This document shows positions 34,974 through 44,445 of a stretch of 51,803 bases of DNA, piece after piece. The number at the start of each line of letters is the position of its first letter. Positions within the stretch are counted from its first letter, which is position 1. Under the pieces are notes generated by a model. That model saw only the letters and a list, made by a program, of their open reading frames with translations, searched no databases and was not told where the DNA came from. The DNA comes from Pseudidiomarina woesei (GTDB taxonomy: Bacteria > Pseudomonadota > Gammaproteobacteria > Enterobacterales > Alteromonadaceae), in NCBI RefSeq assembly GCF_001418345.1, contig NZ_LIPW01000009.1, positions 1 through 51,803 of the forward strand. Reading direction: 5' to 3'. Made by a program: the position numbers and the translations under genes.

Positions 34974-35760
34974 TCGTGGAATTGCCTTACCTATTGTTGC
35001 TGTATTGTCTGCTCTATTGGGGCTTGCTGTTATCGCTTGGCTGCCTTCAGAGGCAGGTTTAAGTGCGCAAAAACTAAGATATAAACATATGACGTGGTGG
35101 CATTGGCAGCAAGCAGTGATTCAATATTACCGAGTTAGGGGGCAATGGCCAGATGATCTGGTCGACGTTCGTAATGAATTTGGACTGCAGAGTGAGCCCT
35201 CATTTATTGATGGATTTAGAATTCCAGAAGGATTCCGAGTTCGTTTAACTGAGGTGACTATAGATGAGAAAAAAACGCTTGCACGAGGGCTGGTACCCTA
35301 TGTAACTGGAAACCAAGCTGCAACGTTAGACGTCGATTTAAGCCCTATGAGTGATACAGCGATTCCACCATCGTTAATAGCTCGATTTATTAATACGAGT
35401 ATTACCACGGCGCTTGATATGAATAATTATAACATCAATAACGTTGGTCAAATTGGCATCAATGATGAGCTGATTGTGAATGCTGGTACGCGGGTGGGAG
35501 CAGTTGAAACACATACATTACAGACCGCAAGAATAGATTACCCTCAGGCTTTGGTCACTGACAGTTTCCACTCAAACACACAACTCAACGCGATAGACGA
35601 GCTAACCAATAAAATCAAAGTTCTGTATGTTCAGCTTGATCAATACATGACCTCTCAAGAAGGAATCGCTAATCATCTTCATCTGAATATTGACGCGGTT
35701 GACTGCGCAAGTCGCGGGTGTTCTCAACGCGCCGCAGTTCAAGGTGTAAGCCCGCTTTAG
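34963..35760 (+). CDS. Membrane-anchored pilin-like protein, last gene of the Tad locus
   Basis: The 265-residue protein has a short basic start (MKNNRG) and a hydrophobic helix (IALPIVAVLSALLGLAVIAWLP), like a minor pilin, but Glu at +5 is absent. The N-terminal third (WHWQQAVIQYYRVRGQWPDD) resembles the helix of pilin-like proteins that precedes a variable globular part. Further on, ALDMNNYNINNVGQIGIND recalls the repeated asparagine-glycine segments of phage tail-fibre and shufflon-type tips; that is resemblance only. The C-terminus has two cysteines (CASRGCS). Its last 92 bp overlap mnhG on the opposite strand. Confidence 0.6.
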   Translation: MKNNRGIALPIVAVLSALLGLAVIAWLPSEAGLSAQKLRYKHMTWWHWQQAVIQYYRVRGQWPDDLVDVRNEFGLQSEPSFIDGFRIPEGFRVRLTEVTIDEKKTLARGLVPYVTGNQAATLDVDLSPMSDTAIPPSLIARFINTSITTALDMNNYNINNVGQIGINDELIVNAGTRVGAVETHTLQTARIDYPQALVTDSFHSNTQLNAIDELTNKIKVLYVQLDQYMTSQEGIANHLHLNIDAVDCASRGCSQRAAVQGVSPL

Positions 35761-36031
35761 CAAGCAGGTGCGCACTAATTGGTGCCGTTAAAAACAAAAA
35801 TATAGTGATCAGCAGTTCGTGGAACGAAAACGTTGACGACACTGAAAAGTAAACAATGGAGCCTAAAATAACGCCCCCGACACCAAGTGTTGTGCTTTTT
35901 GTCGGGGCGTGTAAACGCGCCATAAAGTCCGGCAACCGTGCTAAACCGATAGAACCGACCAACGCGAATAACGCGCCGATAATAATTAAGCTAGATACAA
36001 GCCACTCAGCCCAACTAGGAAGTTGTGTCAC
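35669..36031 (-). CDS. mnhG: Mrp/Mnh Na+/H+ antiporter subunit G
   Basis: The 120-residue membrane protein has three hydrophobic helices and the family motif GLARLPDFMARLHAPTKSTTLG followed by GGVILGSIVYF. It is one of the small subunits of the multi-subunit antiporter that exchanges cytoplasmic Na+ for external protons. The start is GTG at 36031 with AGAGG about ten bases upstream, 17 bp after mnhF. The final 92 bp overlap the convergent last gene of the Tad locus. Confidence 0.92.
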   Translation of the reverse strand: MTQLPSWAEWLVSSLIIIGALFALVGSIGLARLPDFMARLHAPTKSTTLGVGGVILGSIVYFSVSSTFSFHELLITIFLFLTAPISAHLLAKAGLHLELRRVENTRDLRSQPRQYSDEDD

Positions 36032-36048
36032 AATATTGTACCTCTACG

Positions 36049-36318
36049 TTACTCGATAATGTCACCGCGAAGCAGAAACTTCGCTGCGGCGACGGTGCCA
36101 ATAAACCCTAACATGGCAATTAATAATGCCGCTTCAAAATAGAACGGGGTGCTGTGCCAAATGCCAAAAAGAGCGAGTAATGCTAATGAATTTATATAAA
36201 TTGTATCTAGCGCTAGTATGCGGTCTGGTAAATCAGGCCCGCGGAACAATCGCCATAAGTTTAATAGTAGCGCGATACAAAAAATTACAAACGCAAACTG
36301 CACGGCAAAGGTTAGCAT
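36049..36318 (-). CDS. mnhF: Mrp/Mnh antiporter subunit F
   Basis: The 89-residue protein has three transmembrane helices, with the family segment RLFRGPDLPDRILALDTIYIN between helices one and two. It is a required small subunit of the Mrp complex, and length is normal. It overlaps mnhE by 7 nt, so the two are likely coupled. Confidence 0.93.
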   Translation of the reverse strand: MLTFAVQFAFVIFCIALLLNLWRLFRGPDLPDRILALDTIYINSLALLALFGIWHSTPFYFEAALLIAMLGFIGTVAAAKFLLRGDIIE

Positions 36319-36803
36319 TTGAATATCTCCTTTAATCGCATTTCGTAACGCTGCTTAATCGATTGGATCAGTTTATCAGGGTCATGTACGTTAAGTGCAT
36401 GAATGAGCAATGCTCGGCCATCACGTCGAATTTCTGCGGTAATGGTTCCAGGCGTTAAACTAATGGTGCTTGCCAGCACCGTTATTGGTACTTCACCGAC
36501 AATATCTAGTGGGAATTCAATAAGTGCCGGCTTAATTTTTCGTGACGGCATAAGAATAATTGCAGCGATGTTCAAATTAGAGATAAGAATATCGATCAGC
36601 AGCAATACAAAATACTCAACCACTTTAAACGGACGGTAGATGGTCGCAGGGAAATCCCTGCCTCTATTGGTATATAGCGGTATGAGAATGGCTAAAATGA
36701 CGCCTAGGATGAGCAGCCCCGCGCTAATGGTATTTTGCAGTAACAGCCAAAAAACGAGCAAAAATAGGCTTAAAAAAGGTGCCGGTAGTATTTTATTTAA
36801 CAT
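36312..36803 (-). CDS. mnhE: Mrp/Mnh antiporter subunit E
   Basis: The 163-residue protein has N-terminal membrane helices and a cytoplasmic domain with VPITVLASTISLTPGTITAEI and LLIHALNVHDPD, the MnhE hallmark. The ATG at 36803 has GGGAGG seven bases upstream and overlaps mnhD by 11 nt; an upstream start would lengthen the overlap with no ribosome site. Confidence 0.93.
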   Translation of the reverse strand: MLNKILPAPFLSLFLLVFWLLLQNTISAGLLILGVILAILIPLYTNRGRDFPATIYRPFKVVEYFVLLLIDILISNLNIAAIILMPSRKIKPALIEFPLDIVGEVPITVLASTISLTPGTITAEIRRDGRALLIHALNVHDPDKLIQSIKQRYEMRLKEIFKC

Positions 36804-38307
36804 CAGGCCCTCCCAATACAGCTTCGATATAAGCGGCAGGGTGCATAGCATCATAGGCTATACGTTCGACAAATTGATTAATAACGTCGGCAAACACGGT
36901 AATGCCGATAATAGCTGCTAACAGCATACCAATTGGAATGAGTTGGCCTTGCGGATGAGTGACATCGCCAGGCTTGCCCTCAAATGTGTGCCAAAACATG
37001 CGGCTCCCTGCTCGCGATAAGGCAACCATCACTAAAAATGTGCTTCCTAACACCAGTGGCCAAAGCAAGGCAACTTGTGCTCCCGTGCGAGCCGCTTCAA
37101 GGATAAGTAGTTTCCCAATAAAGCCTGAAAATGGTGGCATGCCAATAATTGCAATGGCCGCAATGAAAAACATGATGCCTAGGGCTGCATGCTGCGCCAT
37201 ACGACGCCCTTTAATAATGCGCGATGCTGTTTTACCGCGTTGCTTGGCTATCACGTCAACAAGCAGAAATAACGCAGCGGTAATTAAAGTGGAGTGCAGC
37301 ATGTAATACATTACGGCGGAAATAGAGCGCTCTGAGTTCATACTGAATACGGTAAGCATGGTCCCTACAGATATCACCACCAAATAGGAAATAACGAGAC
37401 GTAAATCGCGACTGCCGAGCACACCAATGGCACCAATAGCAAGAGTACCGAGGCCAAGCCACCACAACCAATCGTAACCTAGCAAGGCTGCTGCCCCCGA
37501 ATCATCACCAAATATCAAGGTAAATACCCGAATAATCGCGTAAATACCAACTTTAGTCATAATCGCGAACAATGCAGCGACCGTGCCGGTAGTCATGGCA
37601 TAGGCTTGAGGTAACCAGAAGTAGAGAGGAAGTAATGCGGCTTTTAAAGCGAAAACAATAAGAAGTAACAAGCCGCCGGCTCTTGCAATACTTGCATTAT
37701 CGCCTTCTAGCGTAGCAATTTTTAAGGCTAAATCGGCCATGTTTAGGGTGCCAGTAATGCCGTAGAGCACGCCTAAGGAAATTAAGAAAACGGCAGAGCC
37801 GGTTAAATTTAAAAGTACGTAATGTAAGGTGGCTCTTAATTTCAACTTGCCACCGCCGTGCATCAATAATGCATAGCTAGAAATAAGTAGTACTTCAAAA
37901 AACACGAACAGATTAAACAAGTCGCCTGTTAAAAATGCGCCAATAATACCAAGCAATTGAAACTGAAATAGCGCTTGAAAATGCGAGCCTAAGTTATCTT
38001 CGCCGTAACAGGCAAACCACAATACCGGGAATGCCAGCACTGCTGTCAATAGCACCATCAGAGAAGATAAGCCGTCGGCAACTAGCACAATGCCAAATGG
38101 GGCTTGCCAGCTGCCTAAAGCGTACACTAGCGGTGACGAAGCTGACGAGATAAGTAAAAATGTGGCGCACACAATTAACAAAGTGCACGAGAGCATGCCA
38201 AGCGCGCGACGATAGCGCTGTGGGCTTTCTCCCCAAGGCAAAAGTTGCAGAAGCGCCGTTACCATTGGAATTAGTAGCGGCAGTATGACTAGATGCTGAG
38301 ATAACAT
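36793..38307 (-). CDS. mnhD: Mrp/Mnh antiporter subunit D
   Basis: The 504-residue subunit belongs to the NuoL/M/N proton-channel family, with about 14 helices. The conserved Glu in FFEVLLISSYALLMHGGG and the Lys/His-bearing helices (ALKAALLPLYFWLPQAYAMT, AALFAIMTKVGIYAIIR) are seen. MrpD and MrpA are the two large subunits that carry ions. It shares one base with mnhC and overlaps mnhE by 11 nt. Confidence 0.95.
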   Translation of the reverse strand: MLSQHLVILPLLIPMVTALLQLLPWGESPQRYRRALGMLSCTLLIVCATFLLISSASSPLVYALGSWQAPFGIVLVADGLSSLMVLLTAVLAFPVLWFACYGEDNLGSHFQALFQFQLLGIIGAFLTGDLFNLFVFFEVLLISSYALLMHGGGKLKLRATLHYVLLNLTGSAVFLISLGVLYGITGTLNMADLALKIATLEGDNASIARAGGLLLLIVFALKAALLPLYFWLPQAYAMTTGTVAALFAIMTKVGIYAIIRVFTLIFGDDSGAAALLGYDWLWWLGLGTLAIGAIGVLGSRDLRLVISYLVVISVGTMLTVFSMNSERSISAVMYYMLHSTLITAALFLLVDVIAKQRGKTASRIIKGRRMAQHAALGIMFFIAAIAIIGMPPFSGFIGKLLILEAARTGAQVALLWPLVLGSTFLVMVALSRAGSRMFWHTFEGKPGDVTHPQGQLIPIGMLLAAIIGITVFADVINQFVERIAYDAMHPAAYIEAVLGGPDVK

Positions 38308-38651
38308 TAACGTTGCCCCTCCGCATCGCTAGAGTCCGGCTCATTTACTTCATCGGTGCCTAGTTCTCCACGAACCCGTACGGCCAATATAATTGAGTAA
38401 GCGGTCATAGCAAATCCGATAACAATTGCTGTAAGAACAAGCGCTTGTGGGAGTGGGTCGGTGTAGCTGGCTTGATTGCCAATAATAGGTAATTCATTCA
38501 TTACTAAGCGGCCCGTTGAAAATAGGAATAAATTAACCGCATACGACAGCATCGTAATGCCAATAACAATAGGGAAGGACCGGCCGCGCAGTATCAAATA
38601 AATACTACATGCGGTGAGCATACCGACGGTTGTTGCGTAAAGAGCTTCCAT
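38307..38651 (-). CDS. mnhC: Mrp/Mnh antiporter subunit C
   Basis: The 114-residue subunit is related to NuoK: three helices with IGITMLSYAVNLFLFSTG and DPLPQALVLTAIVIGFAMTAY. The D-P-L-P-Q-A-L-V-L-T-A motif is typical of MnhC. It overlaps mnhA and mnhD by one base each. A polar tail ends in SSDAEGQR. Confidence 0.95.
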   Translation of the reverse strand: MEALYATTVGMLTACSIYLILRGRSFPIVIGITMLSYAVNLFLFSTGRLVMNELPIIGNQASYTDPLPQALVLTAIVIGFAMTAYSIILAVRVRGELGTDEVNEPDSSDAEGQR

Positions 38652-41440
38652 TAGTGCTTCTCCTGACGTGGGCGGTGACGAGTCGTCATTTGACCAAAGT
38701 TGGCTAGAATCATTAAGGTAGCGCCAATAACTGTTAAATAGACACCCAAGTCAAACAAAATTGCAGTGGCAATTTCAAATTCGCCAACAATTGGCCAATG
38801 CACGTGGGTGAACCATGAAGTTAGGAAATTTTTGCCAAAGACCCAGCTACCCAGCCCCGTGAACAGCGCTATCATGACGCCCACTGATGCAAGCGTTTGA
38901 TAGTTATAATCAAAACGATGTTTAACCCAGTCTACGCCGTTCGCCATATACTGTAAGATCATTGCTGCAGCAGTAATCAGCCCTGCAATAAATCCTCCGC
39001 CAGGAAGATTATGACCACGCAGGAATATATAAACAGATACCATCAGCGCTAGCGGTAGAATAGCCTGTGAAACGGTTTGCACCAATAGTGGATGTTTCAC
39101 ACGATGCCATGGTCTACCGTCGACATCACTGGATGGCATAAACGGCCGCAAATTATTAAGTAGCTTGTGAATACCTGCAGCAGCAATAGCTAAAACGGTT
39201 ATTTCTCCTAAGGTATCAAAGCCACGAAAATCAACGAGGATAACGTTAACCACATTTGTTCCACCGCCTCCGGACACGGAATTAGCTAAGAAGAATTCCG
39301 AAATACTATTAGCGGGTCGAGTTAATATTGCATAGTTGAGGCTACCAACAATACCGCCGACAAAACCAGCTAGCAGTATGTCTCGAGCGACACGGCCACC
39401 ACTTGATGCCTTTGGTATGCGTTGTGGCATAAAAAACAACGCTAATATCATCAGAATAATACTTACAACTTCAACCACTAACTGTGTCATTGCTAAGTCG
39501 GGCGCGGAAAAGTGGATAAATATTAACGAGACCATAAGACCAACAACCGACAACATCATCAACGAGGTTAGGCGCTGGTGATGAAAAGCGGCGGTGCCGA
39601 TTGCGGCTAAAACGACAATAATGGCGCCGACAATGCTGACGGCATTGACTGGCATATGTTCGCGGCCACCGTCGAGCTGCACAATATTATACAGCTCAGG
39701 TAGTACAAAAATTATTGTGATGCCTAACATGGCGGCTATGTAGCGTTGCAGAGAACCTGTTTCAATACGGTTCATAAGGTTATCTGAGGTATTCGTTACA
39801 GTTTTGACAATTCGCGCAAAAACATCCTTGGCATCGTGGTGTTCAAACTGTCGACTAAACGATAGTAATTCGTCGCGGTTAGCATAAATGGCAACACCAC
39901 CAATGAGCGCAAGAGCACTCATTAATAACGGCAAATTAAAACCATGCCAAATAGCAATATCAACTTCAAACGAGTAAGGGCTTACTATCGTCATCGCTGC
40001 AGAGAGTATATCAGCTGCAAAGAACATCGGCGCTATACCCACTGCCACGCATAGCATTGCTAGAAGAATGACAGGAGCACGCATCATTAGAGGCGGCTCA
40101 TGTGGCTGCTTTGGTAGGTTAGTAGCAACCTTGTCGAAAAACACGCCGTGCACGAAGCGAATTGAATAAGCAACTGACAGCATAGCGCCAATGGTTGCTA
40201 ACACCGGAACTAGCCATGACAAGCCGCCGAACAGGTGTTGTTCGGTTGACTCTACAAATAACATTTCTTTCGATAGGAAACCGTTAAACAGAGGCACGCC
40301 GGCCATTGAGGCAGACGTGATCACAGCCAATACCATGGTAAACGGCAGAGCCTTCCTCAGCCCACTTAGTTTTCGTAGATCGCGACTTCCGGTTTCGTGA
40401 TCAATGATGCCGGCTATCATAAATAGGCCGGCCTTGAACGTCGCGTGATTAAGAATATGAAATAATGCTGCTAATAATGCGCCGGCTGTTCCTAAGCCTA
40501 ACAACATGGTAATCAACCCTAAGTGGCTTATTGTTGAAAACGCTAGCAATCCTTTTAAGTCAGTTTTAAACAGTGCGAAATACGCGCCAAACAGCATGGT
40601 CGCTAAGCCAGTTAAAGTAACAATGGTAAACCACTCTGGAGTGCTACCTAAAACTGGATATAGTCGCGCCAATAAAAATATTCCCGCCTTAACCATGGTC
40701 GCTGAGTGCAAGTATGCACTTACTGGTGTTGGCGCAGCCATAGCGTGGGGTAGCCAAAATTGAAACGGAAATTGCGCAGATTTGGTAAACGCCCCTAAAA
40801 GCACAAGAAGCAAAGCTGGTAAGTAAAGGCTGTGAGAACGAATCTCGTCGGCTGCAGCAAAAATAGCTTCAAGTTGATAGCTACCGGCAATGTTTCCGAT
40901 TAGCAAAATACCGGCCAACAAGGCAAGACCACCGGCCCCTGTTATCGCTAGCGCCATTCGCGCGCCACGCCGTGCATTGCTTTGATGGAACCAGTAGCCG
41001 ATAAGTAAGAAGGAAGAAATGCTCGTTAATTCCCAGAACATCCATAATAAAATGAGATTGTCGGATGTGACGATGCCGAGCATTGAGCCCATAAACAACA
41101 ACATGCATGCGAAAAAACGACCGCTATCATCATTCTCACTGAGATAATAGTGGGCGTAAATGATGATGAGTAGACCAATTCCCAAAATTAATGTCGCAAA
41201 AAGCAGCGAAAGACCATCAAGTCGTAAGCTGAAATCCAAGCCAAGGCTTGGCAGCCAAGTAGCGAAAAATTGTGGCGTCTCGCCATTAAGCACTGCGGGC
41301 GCTAAGGCTAGCAATAGACCGAAGCTCGTAGCGGTTGCAGTCGCGGTGAGGGTCGTAATCATCAATCGTGAACGTTGGCGCGCAAGTAAAGGCAATACAG
41401 CGGCAATGAACGGTATTAACACAATTATGGCTAGACTCAT
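38651..41440 (-). CDS. mnhA: Mrp/Mnh antiporter subunit A fused to subunit B
   Basis: The 929-residue protein combines the NuoL-like MrpA (residues 1 to about 770) with an MrpB domain at the C-terminus (from about 776, [19 protein letters not shown], with [15 protein letters not shown]). The MrpA part has [20 protein letters not shown] and [31 protein letters not shown]. The A-B fusion and six-gene order A(B)CDEFG define the group-2 Mrp/Pha type common in proteobacteria. AAGGG precedes the ATG. It heads the minus-strand operon and is divergent from the ribosomal operon. Confidence 0.95.
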   Translation of the reverse strand: MSLAIIVLIPFIAAVLPLLARQRSRLMITTLTATATATSFGLLLALAPAVLNGETPQFFATWLPSLGLDFSLRLDGLSLLFATLILGIGLLIIIYAHYYLSENDDSGRFFACMLLFMGSMLGIVTSDNLILLWMFWELTSISSFLLIGYWFHQSNARRGARMALAITGAGGLALLAGILLIGNIAGSYQLEAIFAAADEIRSHSLYLPALLLVLLGAFTKSAQFPFQFWLPHAMAAPTPVSAYLHSATMVKAGIFLLARLYPVLGSTPEWFTIVTLTGLATMLFGAYFALFKTDLKGLLAFSTISHLGLITMLLGLGTAGALLAALFHILNHATFKAGLFMIAGIIDHETGSRDLRKLSGLRKALPFTMVLAVITSASMAGVPLFNGFLSKEMLFVESTEQHLFGGLSWLVPVLATIGAMLSVAYSIRFVHGVFFDKVATNLPKQPHEPPLMMRAPVILLAMLCVAVGIAPMFFAADILSAAMTIVSPYSFEVDIAIWHGFNLPLLMSALALIGGVAIYANRDELLSFSRQFEHHDAKDVFARIVKTVTNTSDNLMNRIETGSLQRYIAAMLGITIIFVLPELYNIVQLDGGREHMPVNAVSIVGAIIVVLAAIGTAAFHHQRLTSLMMLSVVGLMVSLIFIHFSAPDLAMTQLVVEVVSIILMILALFFMPQRIPKASSGGRVARDILLAGFVGGIVGSLNYAILTRPANSISEFFLANSVSGGGGTNVVNVILVDFRGFDTLGEITVLAIAAAGIHKLLNNLRPFMPSSDVDGRPWHRVKHPLLVQTVSQAILPLALMVSVYIFLRGHNLPGGGFIAGLITAAAMILQYMANGVDWVKHRFDYNYQTLASVGVMIALFTGLGSWVFGKNFLTSWFTHVHWPIVGEFEIATAILFDLGVYLTVIGATLMILANFGQMTTRHRPRQEKH

Positions 41441-41754
41441 GTGTACCCTTAAGCGAGAAAATTTAATTTACAGTCGAATATGTTAAAGAATTTACCACTT
41501 AGCTCATGTGCTTGCCAATTGAATCGACGCTGTAACATAGCCAATTATCGTGCTATTCGAAATATCTGATCTCATAAATAAGTACAGTAATTTAGTGATT
41601 TTAGTTTGCACTATGTGTTAAAATTGTCGCTCGTGTTTGAAGCGGTGAAACCAAGTTCTCCTATCGAATATCCTTGCTCGAGAATCCTTCTGCACATAGA
41701 AATAAACTTTCTTAGTTTATTTCTTACATCGCACTACCATCTGAAAATTTTATC

Positions 41755-41763
41755 TGTTACAAT
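41755..41763 (+). promoter_or_regulatory. Probable spc operon promoter (extended -10)
   Basis: TG-T-TACAAT forms an extended -10 element; no convincing -35 is found 16-18 bp upstream. The 15 bases from 41757 differ from those at the rrn P1 -10 region (51467 onward) by one base and share the GC-rich discriminator TCGCCGCC, which predicts ppGpp-sensitive control. Confidence 0.5.
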
Positions 41764-41854
41764 TCGCCGCCCTTTTTATAAGGGGAAGTCTTTTATTCTC
41801 TAAATTCTTTCGAGCTGTATTTGAAAGGGTATTGGCGAGTAACTGGACAACAGC

Positions 41855-41876
41855 GACCCGAGAGGGTCTGTTTTTT
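41855..41876 (+). terminator. Terminator-like hairpin in the rplN leader
   Basis: GACCC pairs with GGGTC around a GAGA loop, and after TG comes a run of six T. It ends 20 bases before rplN, so it would lie in the 5' leader of the spc transcript and might act as an attenuator. The 5-bp stem is short, so termination would be partial at best. Confidence 0.45.
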
Positions 41877-41896
41877 ACATAAAGCGGAGCACTGCA

Positions 41897-42265
41897 ATGA
41901 TCCAAATGCAAACTACTCTGGACGTGGCTGATAACAGCGGCGCACGCAGCGTACAATGTATTAAGGTTCTGGGTGGCTCGCACCGCCGTTACGCAAACAT
42001 TGGCGATATCATCAAAGTTTCTGTTAAAGAAGCGATTCCTCGCGGTAAAGTGAAGAAAGGTGATGTTGTGAATGCGGTGGTCGTTCGCACCAAGAAAGGC
42101 GTCCGTCGTCAAGACGGGTCAGTCATCCGTTTTGACCGCAACGCGGCTGTTTTGTTGAACAATAACAAGCAACCGATTGGCACTCGTATCTTTGGACCAG
42201 TGACTCGTGAATTGCGCTCTGAGCAGTTCATGAAGATTGTTTCTCTGGCACCAGAAGTACTTTAA
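41897..42265 (+). CDS. rplN: Ribosomal protein L14 (uL14)
   Basis: The 122-residue large-subunit protein binds 23S rRNA near the inter-subunit bridge. It begins [27 protein letters not shown] and has the L14 signature region [22 protein letters not shown]. coli L14 has 123 residues. It is the first gene of the spc operon here. The S10 operon that normally precedes it (ending rplP-rpmC-rpsQ) is absent, replaced by the divergent Mrp operon. Confidence 0.98.
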   Translation: MIQMQTTLDVADNSGARSVQCIKVLGGSHRRYANIGDIIKVSVKEAIPRGKVKKGDVVNAVVVRTKKGVRRQDGSVIRFDRNAAVLLNNNKQPIGTRIFGPVTRELRSEQFMKIVSLAPEVL

Positions 42266-42276
42266 GGAGTCCAGAT

Positions 42277-42591
42277 ATGGCGGCAAAAATCAAACGTGAT
42301 GATGAAGTAGTAGTCCTGGCAGGTAAAGACAAGGGTAAGCGCGGTAAAGTGCTGAAAGTCGATACCGCTTCGAATCGTGTATTCGTTGAAGGCGTAAACA
42401 TCGTTAAGAAACACCAAAAGCCAAACCCTGCATTGGGCGTAGCTGGCGGTATCGTGGAGCAGGAAGCAGCAATTCACGTTTCTAACGTTGCGGTTTACAA
42501 CCCAGAGACTGGTAAAGCAGATCGTGTTGGTTTCAAGACTGAAGACGGCAAAAAAGTTCGTTTCTTCAAGTCTAACAACGCAATCATTTAA
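42277..42591 (+). CDS. rplX: Ribosomal protein L24 (uL24)
   Basis: The 104-residue assembly initiator of the large subunit has the KOW motif [23 protein letters not shown] and the internal [16 protein letters not shown]. coli L24 has 104 residues. AAGGAG precedes the ATG, and the gene is 11 bp after rplN. Confidence 0.98.
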   Translation: MAAKIKRDDEVVVLAGKDKGKRGKVLKVDTASNRVFVEGVNIVKKHQKPNPALGVAGGIVEQEAAIHVSNVAVYNPETGKADRVGFKTEDGKKVRFFKSNNAII

Positions 42592-42612
42592 TTTTTAATT
42601 TGGAGTTTTACG

Positions 42613-43152
42613 ATGGCGAAACTGCATGATTTTTACAAAGAATCAGTAGTTCCTGAACTGGTTAAACAGTTCGGCTACAACAGCGTCATGCAAGTCCCTC
42701 GGATTGAAAAAATCACACTCAATATGGGTGTGGGTGAAGCTCTGGCAGACAAAAAGATTCTCGACAACGCAGTAACCGACCTAGAAGCTATTTCTGGTCA
42801 GCGTCCAGTACGCACTGTAGCTCGTAAATCTGTCGCTGGCTTCAAAATCCGTGAAGGCTACCCAATTGGCTGTAAAGTGACTCTGCGTGGCGAGCGTATG
42901 TGGGACTTTTTGCAACGTTTAATCATGATTGCAATTCCACGTATTCGCGATTTCCGCGGTTTGAACCCGAAATCTTTCGACGGTCGGGGAAATTACAGTA
43001 TGGGCGTGCGTGAACAGATCATCTTCCCTGAAATCGACTTTGATAAAGTTGATAAGGTTCGTGGTCTTGACATCACTATCACCACTACTGCAGGCACTGA
43101 TGACGAAGCTCGCGCTTTGCTCGCTGCCTTTAACTTCCCGTTCAAGAAGTAA
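42613..43152 (+). CDS. rplE: Ribosomal protein L5 (uL5)
   Basis: The 179-residue protein contacts 5S rRNA in the central protuberance. Signatures include [36 protein letters not shown] and [20 protein letters not shown]; length equals E. coli L5. In E. coli, S8 binds the mRNA at the rplE start to repress the operon. The start region here (ATGGCGAAACTGCATGATT) is very close to the E. coli one, so the same feedback is plausible, although protein conservation alone could explain part of the match. Confidence 0.98.
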   Translation: MAKLHDFYKESVVPELVKQFGYNSVMQVPRIEKITLNMGVGEALADKKILDNAVTDLEAISGQRPVRTVARKSVAGFKIREGYPIGCKVTLRGERMWDFLQRLIMIAIPRIRDFRGLNPKSFDGRGNYSMGVREQIIFPEIDFDKVDKVRGLDITITTTAGTDDEARALLAAFNFPFKK

Positions 43153-43163
43153 GGTGTAGAGTT

Positions 43164-43469
43164 ATGGCAAAAGAGTCAATGAAAATGCGTGAGCTGAAGC
43201 GTCAAAAGCTAGCAGCTAAATACGCAGAAAAACGCATCGCACTGAAAAATGTGATCAGCGATCCGAGCACTTCGGACGAAGAGCGTTGGGAAGCCGTGCT
43301 TAAATTGCAAAGTCTTCCTCGTGATTCGAGCCCAAGCCGTCAGCGTAATCGCTGCCGCGTAACGGGCCGCCCACACGGTTTCCTACGTAAGTTCGGCATG
43401 AGCCGTATCAAAGTACGTGAGAAAGCGATGCGCGGTGAAATTCCTGGCTTGAAAAAAGCTAGCTGGTAA
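43164..43469 (+). CDS. rpsN: Ribosomal protein S14 (uS14), zinc-free long form
   Basis: The 101-residue protein ends in [32 protein letters not shown]. The length and the lack of a four-cysteine zinc site identify the C-minus form. It lies 11 bp after rplE and belongs to the small-subunit head. Confidence 0.98.
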   Translation: MAKESMKMRELKRQKLAAKYAEKRIALKNVISDPSTSDEERWEAVLKLQSLPRDSSPSRQRNRCRVTGRPHGFLRKFGMSRIKVREKAMRGEIPGLKKASW

Positions 43470-43495
43470 GCCACGAGTCACGGGAGAAAGCAAAT

Positions 43496-43888
43496 ATGAG
43501 CATGCAAGATCCAATTGCGGATATGTTCACACGCATCCGCAACGCTCAGGGTGCTAACAAAGTTGCCGTGCGCATGCCTGCTTCTAAACAGAAAGTGGCT
43601 ATTGCCCAAGTTCTGAAAGAAGAAGGTTATATCGCGGATTTCAGTGTTTCTGGTGAAGTGAAAACTGAACTAGAAGTTACATTGAAATACTTTGAAGGTA
43701 AGCCTGTTATCGAATCAATTGAGCGCGTAAGTCGCCCTGGTTTGCGTATCTATAAGAAACGCAACGAACTACCTAAAGTTATGGGTGGTTTAGGTGTCGC
43801 AGTTGTCTCAACTTCTAAAGGCCTAATGACTGATCGTGCCGCTCGCAAAGCGGGTCTTGGCGGTGAAGTTATTGGTTACGTAGCGTAA
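43496..43888 (+). CDS. rpsH: Ribosomal protein S8 (uS8)
   Basis: The 130-residue protein binds the central domain of 16S rRNA and, in E. coli, represses the spc operon at rplE. It starts [18 protein letters not shown] and has the C-terminal [32 protein letters not shown]. Length equals E. coli S8. Confidence 0.98.
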   Translation: MSMQDPIADMFTRIRNAQGANKVAVRMPASKQKVAIAQVLKEEGYIADFSVSGEVKTELEVTLKYFEGKPVIESIERVSRPGLRIYKKRNELPKVMGGLGVAVVSTSKGLMTDRAARKAGLGGEVIGYVA

Positions 43889-43902
43889 CGAGGAGTTAGG
43901 AA

Positions 43903-44436
43903 ATGTCACGAGTTGCTAAAGCACCGATTGCCATTCCTGCTGGCGTTGAAGTTACGCTAAATGGCCAGGAAGTAACAATCAAAGGTGCCAAAGGCTCATT
44001 GAGCCGTGTAGTTAACGAAGCGGTTGAAGTTGTTAAAGAAGACAACGTTATCCGTACTATTCCACGTGAAGGCGTTGCAAACGCTACTGCGCAAGCAGGT
44101 ACAGCACGTGCGTTACTACAAAACATGGTGGTTGGTGTTGCGCAGGGTTATGAGAGAAAATTACAGCTAGTTGGCGTTGGTTATCGGGCTAACACTGCAG
44201 GTTCTAAATTGAATCTGTCGCTGGGTTTCTCACACCCAATTGAGTTCGATATTCCTCAGGGAATTACTATCGAAGTCCCAGCACAAACTGAAGTAGTCGT
44301 TAAAGGTGTCGATAAGCAGTTAGTTGGTCAAGTTGCCGCTAACATTCGCGCATACCGTAAACCTGAGCCATACAAAGGCAAAGGTGTACGTTACGCCGAT
44401 GAGCAAGTGCGCCGTAAAGAAGCCAAGAAAAAGTAA
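43903..44436 (+). CDS. rplF: Ribosomal protein L6 (uL6)
   Basis: The 177-residue protein has two related domains: [27 protein letters not shown] and, later, [26 protein letters not shown]. It ends in [17 protein letters not shown], the L6 signature. Length equals E. coli L6; the gene is 14 bp after rpsH. Confidence 0.98.
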   Translation: MSRVAKAPIAIPAGVEVTLNGQEVTIKGAKGSLSRVVNEAVEVVKEDNVIRTIPREGVANATAQAGTARALLQNMVVGVAQGYERKLQLVGVGYRANTAGSKLNLSLGFSHPIEFDIPQGITIEVPAQTEVVVKGVDKQLVGQVAANIRAYRKPEPYKGKGVRYADEQVRRKEAKKK

Positions 44437-44445
44437 GGTAAGACT

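Larger units (their letters stand above)
41441..41896. other. Intergenic control region between mnhA and rplN
   Basis: This 456-bp gap separates two divergent operons. It holds the extended -10 promoter and the leader of the spc operon described separately, plus whatever drives mnhA, which I could not place. No gene with a ribosome site was found. An open frame near 41606-41803 has no plausible start signal and crosses the promoter. Sequence is A/T-rich from about 41500 to 41760. Confidence 0.7.

Noticed and set aside
41606-41803. Open frame of 65 codons in the mnhA-rplN gap
   Set aside because: It has no ribosome site, crosses the probable spc promoter and shows no recognisable protein character.
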